Part shown: positions 32,927-40,101 of the stretch, one piece after another | How the letters are laid out: every line of letters begins with the position of its first letter | Position numbering within the stretch: position 1 is the stretch's first letter | Origin: Thermoguttaceae bacterium | GTDB lineage: Bacteria > Planctomycetota > Planctomycetia > Pirellulales > Thermoguttaceae | Direction of reading: 5' to 3' | DNA length: 55,899 bases | Assembly: GCA_029975295.1 (NCBI GenBank) | Contig: JARKPK010000118.1 | Span: 1-55,899 of the forward strand | Notes under the pieces: model-generated | The model's input: the letters and a program-made list of their open reading frames with translations, nothing else | What the model was told of the DNA's origin: nothing | Databases searched by the model: none | Made by a program: the position numbers and the translations under genes

Positions 32927-33391
32927 TCACAGTTCGCGACGGTCTTTGAGGATCGGGCGCAACTCGCTGACGAAATCGCGCGCGTCTTTGAATTGCCGGT
33001 ACACGCTGGCGAAACGCACGTAGGCCACTTCGTCGAGGTCGCGCAATTGCTGCATCAGCAACTCGCCGATATGACGGCTCTCGACCTCGGTTTGGAAATT
33101 GCTTTCCAGCTCGCTTTCCACGGCTGCCACGACTCGCTCGATTTCCGCATCGCTGATCGGCCGTTTCCAGCACGCCTTCTCGAGGCCGCGTTTCAGTTTG
33201 TCGTGGTCGAAGGGCTCGCGGGTTTGATCCTTCTTGATCACGCGAATGGTCAATCGTTCGATCCGCTCGAATGTCGTGAATCGATGCTTGCATCCCAAGC
33301 ACTCCCGGCGACGGCGCACCGCAGAGCCGTCCTCGCTTGATCGGGTGTCGATCACGCGGTCGTTGTCAATCTGGCACCGTGGACATTTCAT
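32927..33391 (-). CDS. nrdR: Transcriptional repressor of ribonucleotide reductase genes
   Basis: NrdR is a nucleotide-sensing repressor that binds NrdR boxes. The 154-residue protein shows both parts. The zinc ribbon is at residues 3-34 (CPRC ... CLGCKHRFTTFERIE). The ATP-cone is at about 46-136 (VIKKDQTREPFDHDKLKRGLEKACWKRPI ... SRHIGELLMQQLRDLDEVAYVRFASVYRQFKD). Length and motifs are canonical. ATG 33391 begins exactly at the conserved MKCPRC, with AAGGA upstream. The reductase genes it would control are not in the window. Confidence 0.95.
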   Translation of the reverse strand: MKCPRCQIDNDRVIDTRSSEDGSAVRRRRECLGCKHRFTTFERIERLTIRVIKKDQTREPFDHDKLKRGLEKACWKRPISDAEIERVVAAVESELESNFQTEVESRHIGELLMQQLRDLDEVAYVRFASVYRQFKDARDFVSELRPILKDRREL

Positions 33392-33850
33392 CGAACGCCA
33401 TCCTTCGCTCGCAACGCTCTTGAGCCACCGTCGTCCATTCTGCCGTGAGAACACGATCGCCGGGCGTCCCTGTCCGAACACTCGCGATCGCGCCCTCGGC
33501 GAGCGGCAGCCGATTCCGCCGAAAAGCAAACCTGTTTAGAGTGTACGCGAATCGCGACCGTTGCCAAGGGCCAATGGGCGCGGCGTCCAAAAGATCGAAG
33601 CGACGCCGCGCCGGCGAAAGCAGCGAGCCGAACCCACCGACCGGTCGGACGATCCGGCGATGGGCGAGCTTGACTTCACGAAAAACAGGGCAAACCGCCG
33701 CAGCGGCTTGCCCTGCTCAAGAAGGGATACGATTGGCGGTCCGCCGCCGTCGGCCCGCGACGCATCCATCGGAATACGTCGCGGAAGAATCGCCGGCAAA
33801 CGGAAATCGGCTCCGGCCGTTAGGCCGTCGCGATGGATATCATTCTCCTC
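33392..33850. other. Intergenic region with one terminator
   Basis: The region lies between nrdR and the small secreted-protein gene, both on the minus strand. Apart from the terminator at 33681-33715, nothing gene-like is seen. The nrdR promoter should be in the lower part. Confidence 0.5.
33681..33715 (-). terminator. Rho-independent terminator of the small secreted-protein genes
   Basis: Read on the minus strand, CAGGGCAA pairs with TTGCCCTG and an inner CCGC/GCGG stem extends it, with a four-base loop and one mismatch. TTTTT follows immediately. It is about 135 bases beyond the stop at 33851. This is the clearest intrinsic terminator in the window. Confidence 0.8.
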
Positions 33851-34222
33851 CTACCACGGCCCGCGCACCGAGTACACGCCCAATTGAGTGGTGTCGCTGG
33901 GCTGGCTGGGCGTCGGCCGGAACAATCGCCGCTGATACACGCCCGCCTCCGGATGCCCCGGGGCGTACTGCGGAGCGACGGGCGCGGTTCGGTAGCTCGG
34001 AACGCCCCAACTGTAGTCCGATTGGCTCTTGGCCGTCGGCGGCACCACCACGGCCAGAGGCATTCCCCATTCGGCCTTGTAGTACATGCCGTTCCAGCTT
34101 TCGGTCGCGTTGCGCGCCGCCGAACGCCGCGCAAACTCGATCGCCGACGCCTGCTGCGCCAGTGCCGCGCCGAGCACCGAGAGAAGAAGGAACAGTCCGA
34201 TTGCGGTTATTCGCCGGGTCAT
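33851..34222 (-). CDS. Small secreted protein of unknown function
   Basis: This 123-residue protein has a signal peptide (ITAIGLFLLLSVLGAALAQQASA). The mature part is rich in Pro, Tyr, Ser and Gln, with YYKAEWGMPLAVVVPPTAKSQSDYSWGVPSYRTAPVAPQYAPG and later RRLFRPTPSQPSDTTQLGVYSVRGPW. I recognise no domain. The start at 34222 is the first Met before the signal peptide, with AAGGA about ten bases upstream. It is downstream (131 bases) of a similar small secreted protein on the same strand and shares with it a proline/tyrosine-rich mature region, so the two may be paralogs or function together at the cell surface. Confidence 0.72.
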   Translation of the reverse strand: MTRRITAIGLFLLLSVLGAALAQQASAIEFARRSAARNATESWNGMYYKAEWGMPLAVVVPPTAKSQSDYSWGVPSYRTAPVAPQYAPGHPEAGVYQRRLFRPTPSQPSDTTQLGVYSVRGPW

Positions 34223-34353
34223 AGCCGTGTCATTCCTTATCTGAATGTTGGTTCCGTAAGCAACCTTCGATGATCGCGACAATCGATCTTGTCTTCTGCC
34301 TGTTTGCAGCGCCGCAATCACCCGCGGCCGCTTGCTCCTTGTCGTCGGATGGT

Positions 34354-34734
34354 CTAGAAGTGCTGGAGATGCGGGGTCGACTTGGACTCGCGCGGCCAAT
34401 CGCGCAGCCTCGACGGCGAGAGCAGCGGGTTCCATCCCCAACGGGCATGGGTTACCGACCGACCACCGTTGGCGTTCGTGGCATAATACGAGCGTTTGTG
34501 CTGGTAGAGAAATTCGTGAGGCGCTAGCGGGGGATAGGTGATTTGCGTGTGGCCCACCAGCGGCGGCGTGGGACGCGGGCAAGGATACAGTTCTGCCGCA
34601 ATGCCGCCGTAGCCGGGGGCGGAATAGTAGTTGGGGTACATGCCCGATTGAACCTGGCCATGGGCGGCACTGAGCCCGCCAACGATGAACGCGAGGACCA
34701 CAACAGACGCAACCAAGCAGATGCGATGAATCAT
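34354..34734 (-). CDS. Small secreted Pro/Tyr-rich protein of unknown function
   Basis: This 126-residue protein starts with a signal peptide (ICLVASVVVLAFIVGGLSAAHG). The mature chain contains MYPNYYSAPGYGGIAAELYP, CPRPTPPLVGHTQITYPPLAPHEFLYQHKRSYY and the repeated aromatic pattern ARWGWNPLL. No known domain is recognised. GAGGAG eight bases before the ATG at 34734 fixes the start. It is the first gene of a minus-strand pair ending at the terminator at 33681-33715, and it is divergent from the topoisomerase VI genes. Confidence 0.72.
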   Translation of the reverse strand: MIHRICLVASVVVLAFIVGGLSAAHGQVQSGMYPNYYSAPGYGGIAAELYPCPRPTPPLVGHTQITYPPLAPHEFLYQHKRSYYATNANGGRSVTHARWGWNPLLSPSRLRDWPRESKSTPHLQHF

Positions 34735-35144
34735 CGCGAAGCTCCTCGTCAGAACCGCGGAAAACCGAAAGCGACGCAAGCGTCAAACCTATCTTTCTCG
34801 GTCGCGTTTCACGCCCGAGAGTGCGGACAAGCCGACACGACGTGCGGGCCGGCAGTCTTTCGCCGGACAACGCCCTCGCCGTCGGCCGATGCGTTTCGGT
34901 GGGATGCAGTGGGCCGGACACGGGCGCCCAGACGCCAAAAGGAAGCGTAGGCGATCCCTCGCGATGGCGTCGAGCCTGCCCGTTCCAATAGCAGTTTCGG
35001 CAAGTGCCGGTAGAAGGGTATAAAGTTAATCTGCCGCCTAGGAGAAAGGTTCCCAAATTACCGAAAAAGACGGAAAAACCCCCGTTCGACGCTGGCCCGC
35101 GAGGCGTTATAATTGCTGTTTTCCGCATATCTTCTCAAGCAGCC
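34735..35144. other. Divergent intergenic region with a candidate -10 box
   Basis: About 410 bases separate the small secreted-protein pair (-) from topoisomerase VI subunit B (+). A TATAAT at 35108-35113 lies 31 bases before the subunit B start; the TTCGAC 17 bases upstream of it is a poor -35. Confidence 0.45.
35108..35113 (+). promoter_or_regulatory. Candidate -10 box for the topoisomerase VI genes
   Basis: A perfect TATAAT hexamer 31 bases before the ATG at 35145, in an AT-rich pocket. The -35 region (TTCGAC, 17-base spacer) is weak. Confidence 0.4.
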
Positions 35145-37196
35145 ATGAGCAAGACGACTTCTCCCGAACCGACTGGCAATCACCAGACGGAACTCACGGA
35201 TGGATCGGGCAACGGCGAAGCCCTCGGGCGGCCGCGGCAGCGGGCCACGGCCCAAAGCATGGCCGCCAAACAACGCGACATTTCGGTCAGCGAGTTCTTC
35301 GCCAAGAACCGCCATCTGCTGGGCTTCGACAATCCGCGCAAGGCCCTTCTCACCACGGTGAAAGAGGCCGTTGACAACGCGCTCGACGCCTGCGAAGAGG
35401 CCGGCATTCTGCCCGAGCTGTGGATTCACATCGAACGGCTTGCTCCGGAGCGATTTAAAGTCGGCGTGCAAGACAACGGACCGGGCATCCTCAAGAAAAC
35501 GATCCCCTTGATCTTCGGCAAGCTGCTCTACGGGTCGAAGTTCCATCGGCTGCGAATGAGCCGCGGCCAGCAAGGGATCGGCATCAGCGCCGCCGGGATG
35601 TACGGATTGCTGACCACCGGCAAGCCGGTGAAGATCATGTCGAAGACGGGCCGCAACAAAGAAGCCCATTACTACGAGATTCAAATCGACACGAAGCGCA
35701 ACCAACCCGAAATCCTCAACGGCAAAGGTGAAGGAGTGGAAATCCCGCCCGGCGCGCGCGGGCAAGAGGCCATTGCCAAGCACGGCATCGAGTGGCACGA
35801 TGTCGATCACGGCACGCGCGTGACGATCGAACTGGAGGCGAAGTATCAGCGCGGCCGAGGCAGCGTCGACGAGTATTTGGAACAAACGGTAATCGCCAAT
35901 CCGCACGTAACGGTTCACTACCGCGACCCGGACAACAACGACCGCGATTTTGTCCGGGTGGCCGAACAACTTCCGCCCGAACCGAAAGAGATTCGGCCTC
36001 ATCCGTACGGCGTGGAGTTGGGCCGGCTGGTCACGATGCTCAAAGAGACCAAGGCCCCGACGCTGGCCCAGTTTCTCACGCATTCGTTTTCGCGGGTCAG
36101 CTCGAAGGTGGCGCGGCGCGTGTGCGACGCCGCCAAGCTGAGCGTGCGATCGCGGCCCTCGCGAATCGGACGCCATGAGGCGGACGGGCTGTTTCGCGCC
36201 ATCCAAGAGACGAAAATCCCCGCCCCGGCCACCGACTGTGTCGTTCCGATCGGCGAGGAGCTGATTCTCAAGGGGCTGCACCAGATGGTGCCCGGCGAGT
36301 TCTTCGCGGCGGCGACGCGTCCGCCGGCCGTCTATCGCGGAAACCCGTTTGTGATTGAAGTCGGGCTGGCCTACGGGGGCGGTCCGTCGAACCACAAGGT
36401 TTCGCGCGATGCGCTCGACGAGCTTCTCGACCAAACCGACGTGCGCACGTTGCGCCAATTCATCCTGACGACTTTCCAGGGGATGAGCTCCGAATCGGCC
36501 GACAAGATCATCGAAGCGGCGCAACTGAAGCCGCGGACCTCGCCGAAAAATCTCGACCGCGAGGAAACCACCCGGTTCCATGAGGCGCTGCAACGGATCA
36601 ATCTCGACGACGGGCAGTCGATGAACGTGCTTCGCTACGCGAATCGCGTCCCCCTCCAATTTCAGGCCGGCGCGTGCGCAATCACGCAGTCGGTGATGCA
36701 GACCAACTGGCGGTCGTACGGATTGTCGCAGTCGCGGGGCTCGCTGCCCTCGGGGCCGGCCACGGTGATGGTGCATATCGCCAGCGTCTGGGTGCCGTTC
36801 ACCAGCGAATCGAAGGAAGCCGTGGCCGCCTATCCCGAAATCGCCAAGGAGCTTCGTCTCGCCCTGCAGGCCGTGGGGCGAAAACTGGGAATGTATTTGC
36901 GGCGGCGCGTCCGCGCCCGTCACGAGGGCGAGCGCCGCAACCTCTTCCTCCGCTACTTGGGCGAAGTGGCCACTGCCGTCAGTCAAATGAATCAGGCTCC
37001 GCGCGACGAGCTGTACGAGCGGCTTCTCCGCGTGGCCAAACGCAAGACGGCCGAAGCCGACGTGAAACTCGACGATCGCGGTCGAACGCTGCGGCCCGAC
37101 GAGGACGACGAGGATTTCGGCGAACATGTTTTGATTGTGCCGACGGCCAATGGCGACGGTCGAACCGCCGCAGCGCCGACGGCCAAGACGCCATGA
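35145..37196 (+). CDS. top6B: DNA topoisomerase VI subunit B
   Basis: This is the ATPase/transducer subunit of type IIB topoisomerase, which pairs with subunit A to pass one duplex through another. The protein has 683 residues. The GHKL ATPase motifs are complete: N-box KEAVDNALDACEEAG at about 73, DNGPGI at about 109-114, and the G-rich GQQGIGISAAGMYG at about 142. The family segments LLYGSKFHRLRMSRGQQ and VHIASVWVPFTSESKEAV follow. An Arg/Lys-rich tail ends near residue 640 with an acidic DEDDEDFGEH. ATG 35145 precedes the conserved part; upstream residues in the open frame (from 35004) are poor. The same-strand gene 199 bases downstream encodes subunit A, so an operon is likely. Bacterial occurrences are uncommon. 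Confidence 0.93.
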   Translation: MSKTTSPEPTGNHQTELTDGSGNGEALGRPRQRATAQSMAAKQRDISVSEFFAKNRHLLGFDNPRKALLTTVKEAVDNALDACEEAGILPELWIHIERLAPERFKVGVQDNGPGILKKTIPLIFGKLLYGSKFHRLRMSRGQQGIGISAAGMYGLLTTGKPVKIMSKTGRNKEAHYYEIQIDTKRNQPEILNGKGEGVEIPPGARGQEAIAKHGIEWHDVDHGTRVTIELEAKYQRGRGSVDEYLEQTVIANPHVTVHYRDPDNNDRDFVRVAEQLPPEPKEIRPHPYGVELGRLVTMLKETKAPTLAQFLTHSFSRVSSKVARRVCDAAKLSVRSRPSRIGRHEADGLFRAIQETKIPAPATDCVVPIGEELILKGLHQMVPGEFFAAATRPPAVYRGNPFVIEVGLAYGGGPSNHKVSRDALDELLDQTDVRTLRQFILTTFQGMSSESADKIIEAAQLKPRTSPKNLDREETTRFHEALQRINLDDGQSMNVLRYANRVPLQFQAGACAITQSVMQTNWRSYGLSQSRGSLPSGPATVMVHIASVWVPFTSESKEAVAAYPEIAKELRLALQAVGRKLGMYLRRRVRARHEGERRNLFLRYLGEVATAVSQMNQAPRDELYERLLRVAKRKTAEADVKLDDRGRTLRPDEDDEDFGEHVLIVPTANGDGRTAAAPTAKTP

Positions 37197-37395
37197 CATC
37201 CTGCGCTTGGCGACAACGCCGGCCGAACAGCGAGCCAACAGCGCCCCAAGGCCAAGCCGCGGCGCGTTGGGTCGCCGTTCGAGCCGAGAGACCCAACGGC
37301 CGAGCAAAGGCTTTGCCGCCTTGCTCGTTCGGACAAGAAAAGAGAGCGAACAACGCAGCAGCCCAACGGAGCCCGTGCCGCAACGGAAGATTTTC

Positions 37396-38538
37396 ATGGC
37401 CAAGAAAACAGAGACCTCCAAAAGGCTCTCGCGAGACGAGCTGAACGACCGCGACCGCCGCACGTTGCGGCATTTGTTGGCCCTGGCCGACGACGTGGTC
37501 AAAGCCGCCGAGACGGGCCGCGACCCGGCCATCGACATCCCTTCGCGGACGCTTTCGAACGTGCGCTACAACAAGTCGAAGCGGTTCATCGAAATGGGCG
37601 CCGCGAAGAACCGCCGCCAGTTGTTCAATCTCAACCAAGCCAAGAGCTACATGCAAACCATCCTCGTCGCCAGCGGCGCCGAGAAGCTGATCTCGCAGGG
37701 AAAAACGACGAGCCTGCGGGGAATGTACTATCTGCTGAAGCACACGATTGAGGGCGCCCGCGAAGAGACATTCAGCGACCAGGAGGAGTCGGACTCGGTG
37801 ATCGAGGACCTGGAAGTGGCCATTGAGGTGCTCCGCGAAGAGCTGCACCTTTATGCCAAGAACGCCGGGGCGATGGTGGGCCAAATCACCTTGATCGACA
37901 GCGGAGACACGATCGACTGCACGCGGATGGGGTCGGGCGGCTACAGCATTCCTTCGATCGTCGAACCCGAGGTCGTGCAATTTAAGAAGTGCGACGCCGA
38001 GTTCGTCCTGCATGTCGAAAAAGACACCGTATGGCGGCGATTCAACGAGGACAAGTTCTGGCGAAAGCACAACTGCATTCTGACCCATGGCGGCGGTCAG
38101 CCGCCTCGGGGAGTACGGCGATTGCTCTACCGGCTGCACAACGAGTTGAAATTGCCTGTGTATTGCCTGCTCGACAATGATCCGTGGGGGTATTACATCT
38201 ACAGCGTCATCAAGCAAGGCTCGATCAACCTGGCGTACGAGTCGAAGCGCATGGCGATTCCGGACGCCCGGTACTTGGGTTTGCGGTCGAAGGATTTCGT
38301 CGAGTGCGAGCTTTCCGACAGCGTCAAAATCTCTCTGAACGACACCGATCGGAAGCGGGCGCGGCAAATCATGGAGTATCCGTGGTTCGCCCATAAGAAA
38401 CCGTGGCAGAAAGAGATCAAACAACTTCTCGACAACGGTTTCAAACTGGAAGTGGAAGCCTTGATCAGCAAAGACATCAGCTACGTGACGGAAGAATACA
38501 CCCCGCAGCGACTGCGCGAAGGGGATTGGCTCGACTAA
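37396..38538 (+). CDS. top6A: DNA topoisomerase VI subunit A (Spo11-like)
   Basis: This is the cleavage subunit of topoisomerase VI, homologous to eukaryotic Spo11. It has 380 residues. The winged-helix catalytic site has SLRGMYYLLKH with tandem tyrosines 111-112; by comparison with Spo11 the second is the expected nucleophile. The Toprim domain shows E208 (VEKDTVW) and D260/D262 (LLDNDPWGYYIY), the metal-binding residues. The C-terminus includes KDISYVTEEYTPQRL, as in archaeal enzymes. ATG 37396 has GGAAGA five bases upstream. The frame is open upstream into the subunit B gene, but those residues are not family-like. Both subunits look intact. Confidence 0.93.
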   Translation: MAKKTETSKRLSRDELNDRDRRTLRHLLALADDVVKAAETGRDPAIDIPSRTLSNVRYNKSKRFIEMGAAKNRRQLFNLNQAKSYMQTILVASGAEKLISQGKTTSLRGMYYLLKHTIEGAREETFSDQEESDSVIEDLEVAIEVLREELHLYAKNAGAMVGQITLIDSGDTIDCTRMGSGGYSIPSIVEPEVVQFKKCDAEFVLHVEKDTVWRRFNEDKFWRKHNCILTHGGGQPPRGVRRLLYRLHNELKLPVYCLLDNDPWGYYIYSVIKQGSINLAYESKRMAIPDARYLGLRSKDFVECELSDSVKISLNDTDRKRARQIMEYPWFAHKKPWQKEIKQLLDNGFKLEVEALISKDISYVTEEYTPQRLREGDWLD

Positions 38539-38825
38539 GGCCCGCGCAATCGAGAAGAGACCGCTGCCGCGGCCACCCGGCTGATTGCGTGCTTTCGGCT
38601 GCTGGAAGCGAGTTTCGTTTCGGGCGGTCTGATTGAGAGAGACTATTCCATCGGCGCCGGGGCCGTGAGCGCAACGATTCGGCCGGCCCGAGAATATCGA
38701 CGACTGGGCCGCCTGCCGCCTTTTTCGGTTCCATTAACGGCCGCGACGGCCGCCCATCGCCTGTCAGGCTCGGCGGCCAAGGCCGATCGCGCAGCTTGAC
38801 GGACCCGTTGGAACAACACCGAACC

Positions 38826-39989
38826 ATGGCCGCCCGCATCCGCATCTGCCGGCAAGGTTGGTACTATTTGGCGGTCGTGTTGTTGATCTTCGCCGGGGCG
38901 GTTTTTCGGCAAGTCAATCTGCTGTTGATTCTTTCGGGAATCATCATGTCGCCGCTGGTGCTGGGCTGGCTGTTGGCCTGGCGGACCATCGCCCGACTCG
39001 GAGTTCGGCGACTGCTGCCCGGCCAAGCGACGGCCGGCGAAACACTGACGGTCGCGTACGTCGTTTCCAATCCGCGAAAGCGTTTGGGGGCATGGGCGCT
39101 GGTGTGCGAAGACTCGGCCGTCCGCGAATCTGAGCCGAGCGCCGCCGAGCCGCTCCGCGTGCTTTTTCCGCACGTGGGCGCCGGAGGGCAGCGCAAAGGC
39201 GTGGTTCGCGGGGCTCTGGCGCGGCGGGGGCTCTATCGATTCGGCCCGCTGCAAATCACCACCAAGTTTCCCTTCGGCCTTTTCGCGGCGCAACGGGTGT
39301 TCCCGGAGCCGCAATCGATTCTCGTGCTGCCGCGGCTGGGTCGGCTGAACCCGGCGTGGACCGCGAGGCGCCGCACGGCCCTGGCCGGTTCGCACCAACG
39401 GGCGGTGCGCCGTGGCAGCGACGGCGATTTTTTCGGCCTGCGCGAATGGAACCGCGGCGACGGCTTGCGACGTGTGGCGTGGCGGGCCGCCGCCAAGCGC
39501 GGGAGCCCCGTCGTCCGCGACCTCGAACAATCGCACAGCCGCGACGCCGCTTTGCTTCTCGATCTCTCACAGCCGGGCGGCCCCCGCCCCGAGGCTGCCG
39601 CGTTGGTCGAGCGAGCGGTCAGTTTCGCCGCAACCGTGGCGGCCGACCTCTGCCGTCGCGGCGGCGGAACCCTATGGCTGCTGACGACCGACGCACGCTT
39701 TCCACCGTTGGCCGGCGCCACCTCGGGCATCTTGCTCAAAGACGCGATGGAACGACTGGCCCTGGTCGAGCCCTCCCCTGGCGATCGCTCTGCGGCGATG
39801 ATCGAACAGGCTGCCGCCTCCGTCGGCGCCGATTGCGAACTCATTCTCATCACCACGCGAACTTGGACGCCCGAAACAGCGGCCTCCGTGTCGGCTGCGC
39901 GGGCAGGGCTGACGAAACGGCTTCTGGCCATCGATGTATCGAGCGAGGAATTATCGCAATACTTCAGCTACGAGGACGATCCGACATGA
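38826..39989 (+). CDS. DUF58-domain membrane protein
   Basis: This 387-residue protein has two hydrophobic segments at about 13-35 and 38-55. A DUF58/von Willebrand-like domain then occupies about 180-330 (RRGSDGDFFGLREWNRGDGLRRVAWRAAAKRGSPVVRDLEQ). DUF58 proteins usually accompany MoxR AAA ATPases and transglutaminase proteins in envelope-associated systems. Here the transglutaminase gene follows, but no MoxR ATPase is visible. The start at 38826 is preferred because it begins the first membrane segment; a TTG at 38796 is possible. The stop codon TGA at 39987-39989 overlaps an ATG in another frame. Confidence 0.82.
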   Translation: MAARIRICRQGWYYLAVVLLIFAGAVFRQVNLLLILSGIIMSPLVLGWLLAWRTIARLGVRRLLPGQATAGETLTVAYVVSNPRKRLGAWALVCEDSAVRESEPSAAEPLRVLFPHVGAGGQRKGVVRGALARRGLYRFGPLQITTKFPFGLFAAQRVFPEPQSILVLPRLGRLNPAWTARRRTALAGSHQRAVRRGSDGDFFGLREWNRGDGLRRVAWRAAAKRGSPVVRDLEQSHSRDAALLLDLSQPGGPRPEAAALVERAVSFAATVAADLCRRGGGTLWLLTTDARFPPLAGATSGILLKDAMERLALVEPSPGDRSAAMIEQAAASVGADCELILITTRTWTPETAASVSAARAGLTKRLLAIDVSSEELSQYFSYEDDPT

Positions 39990-40101
39990 GCCGATCCACC
40001 ATCGACGACGCGATAACGCGAAGCCGGCATTCCCGTTGGGCAAGGCCGCGGCACGCTACAAGTCCGCAGCGACATTCCGACGATCACCGAACGAAGTTGG
40101 G

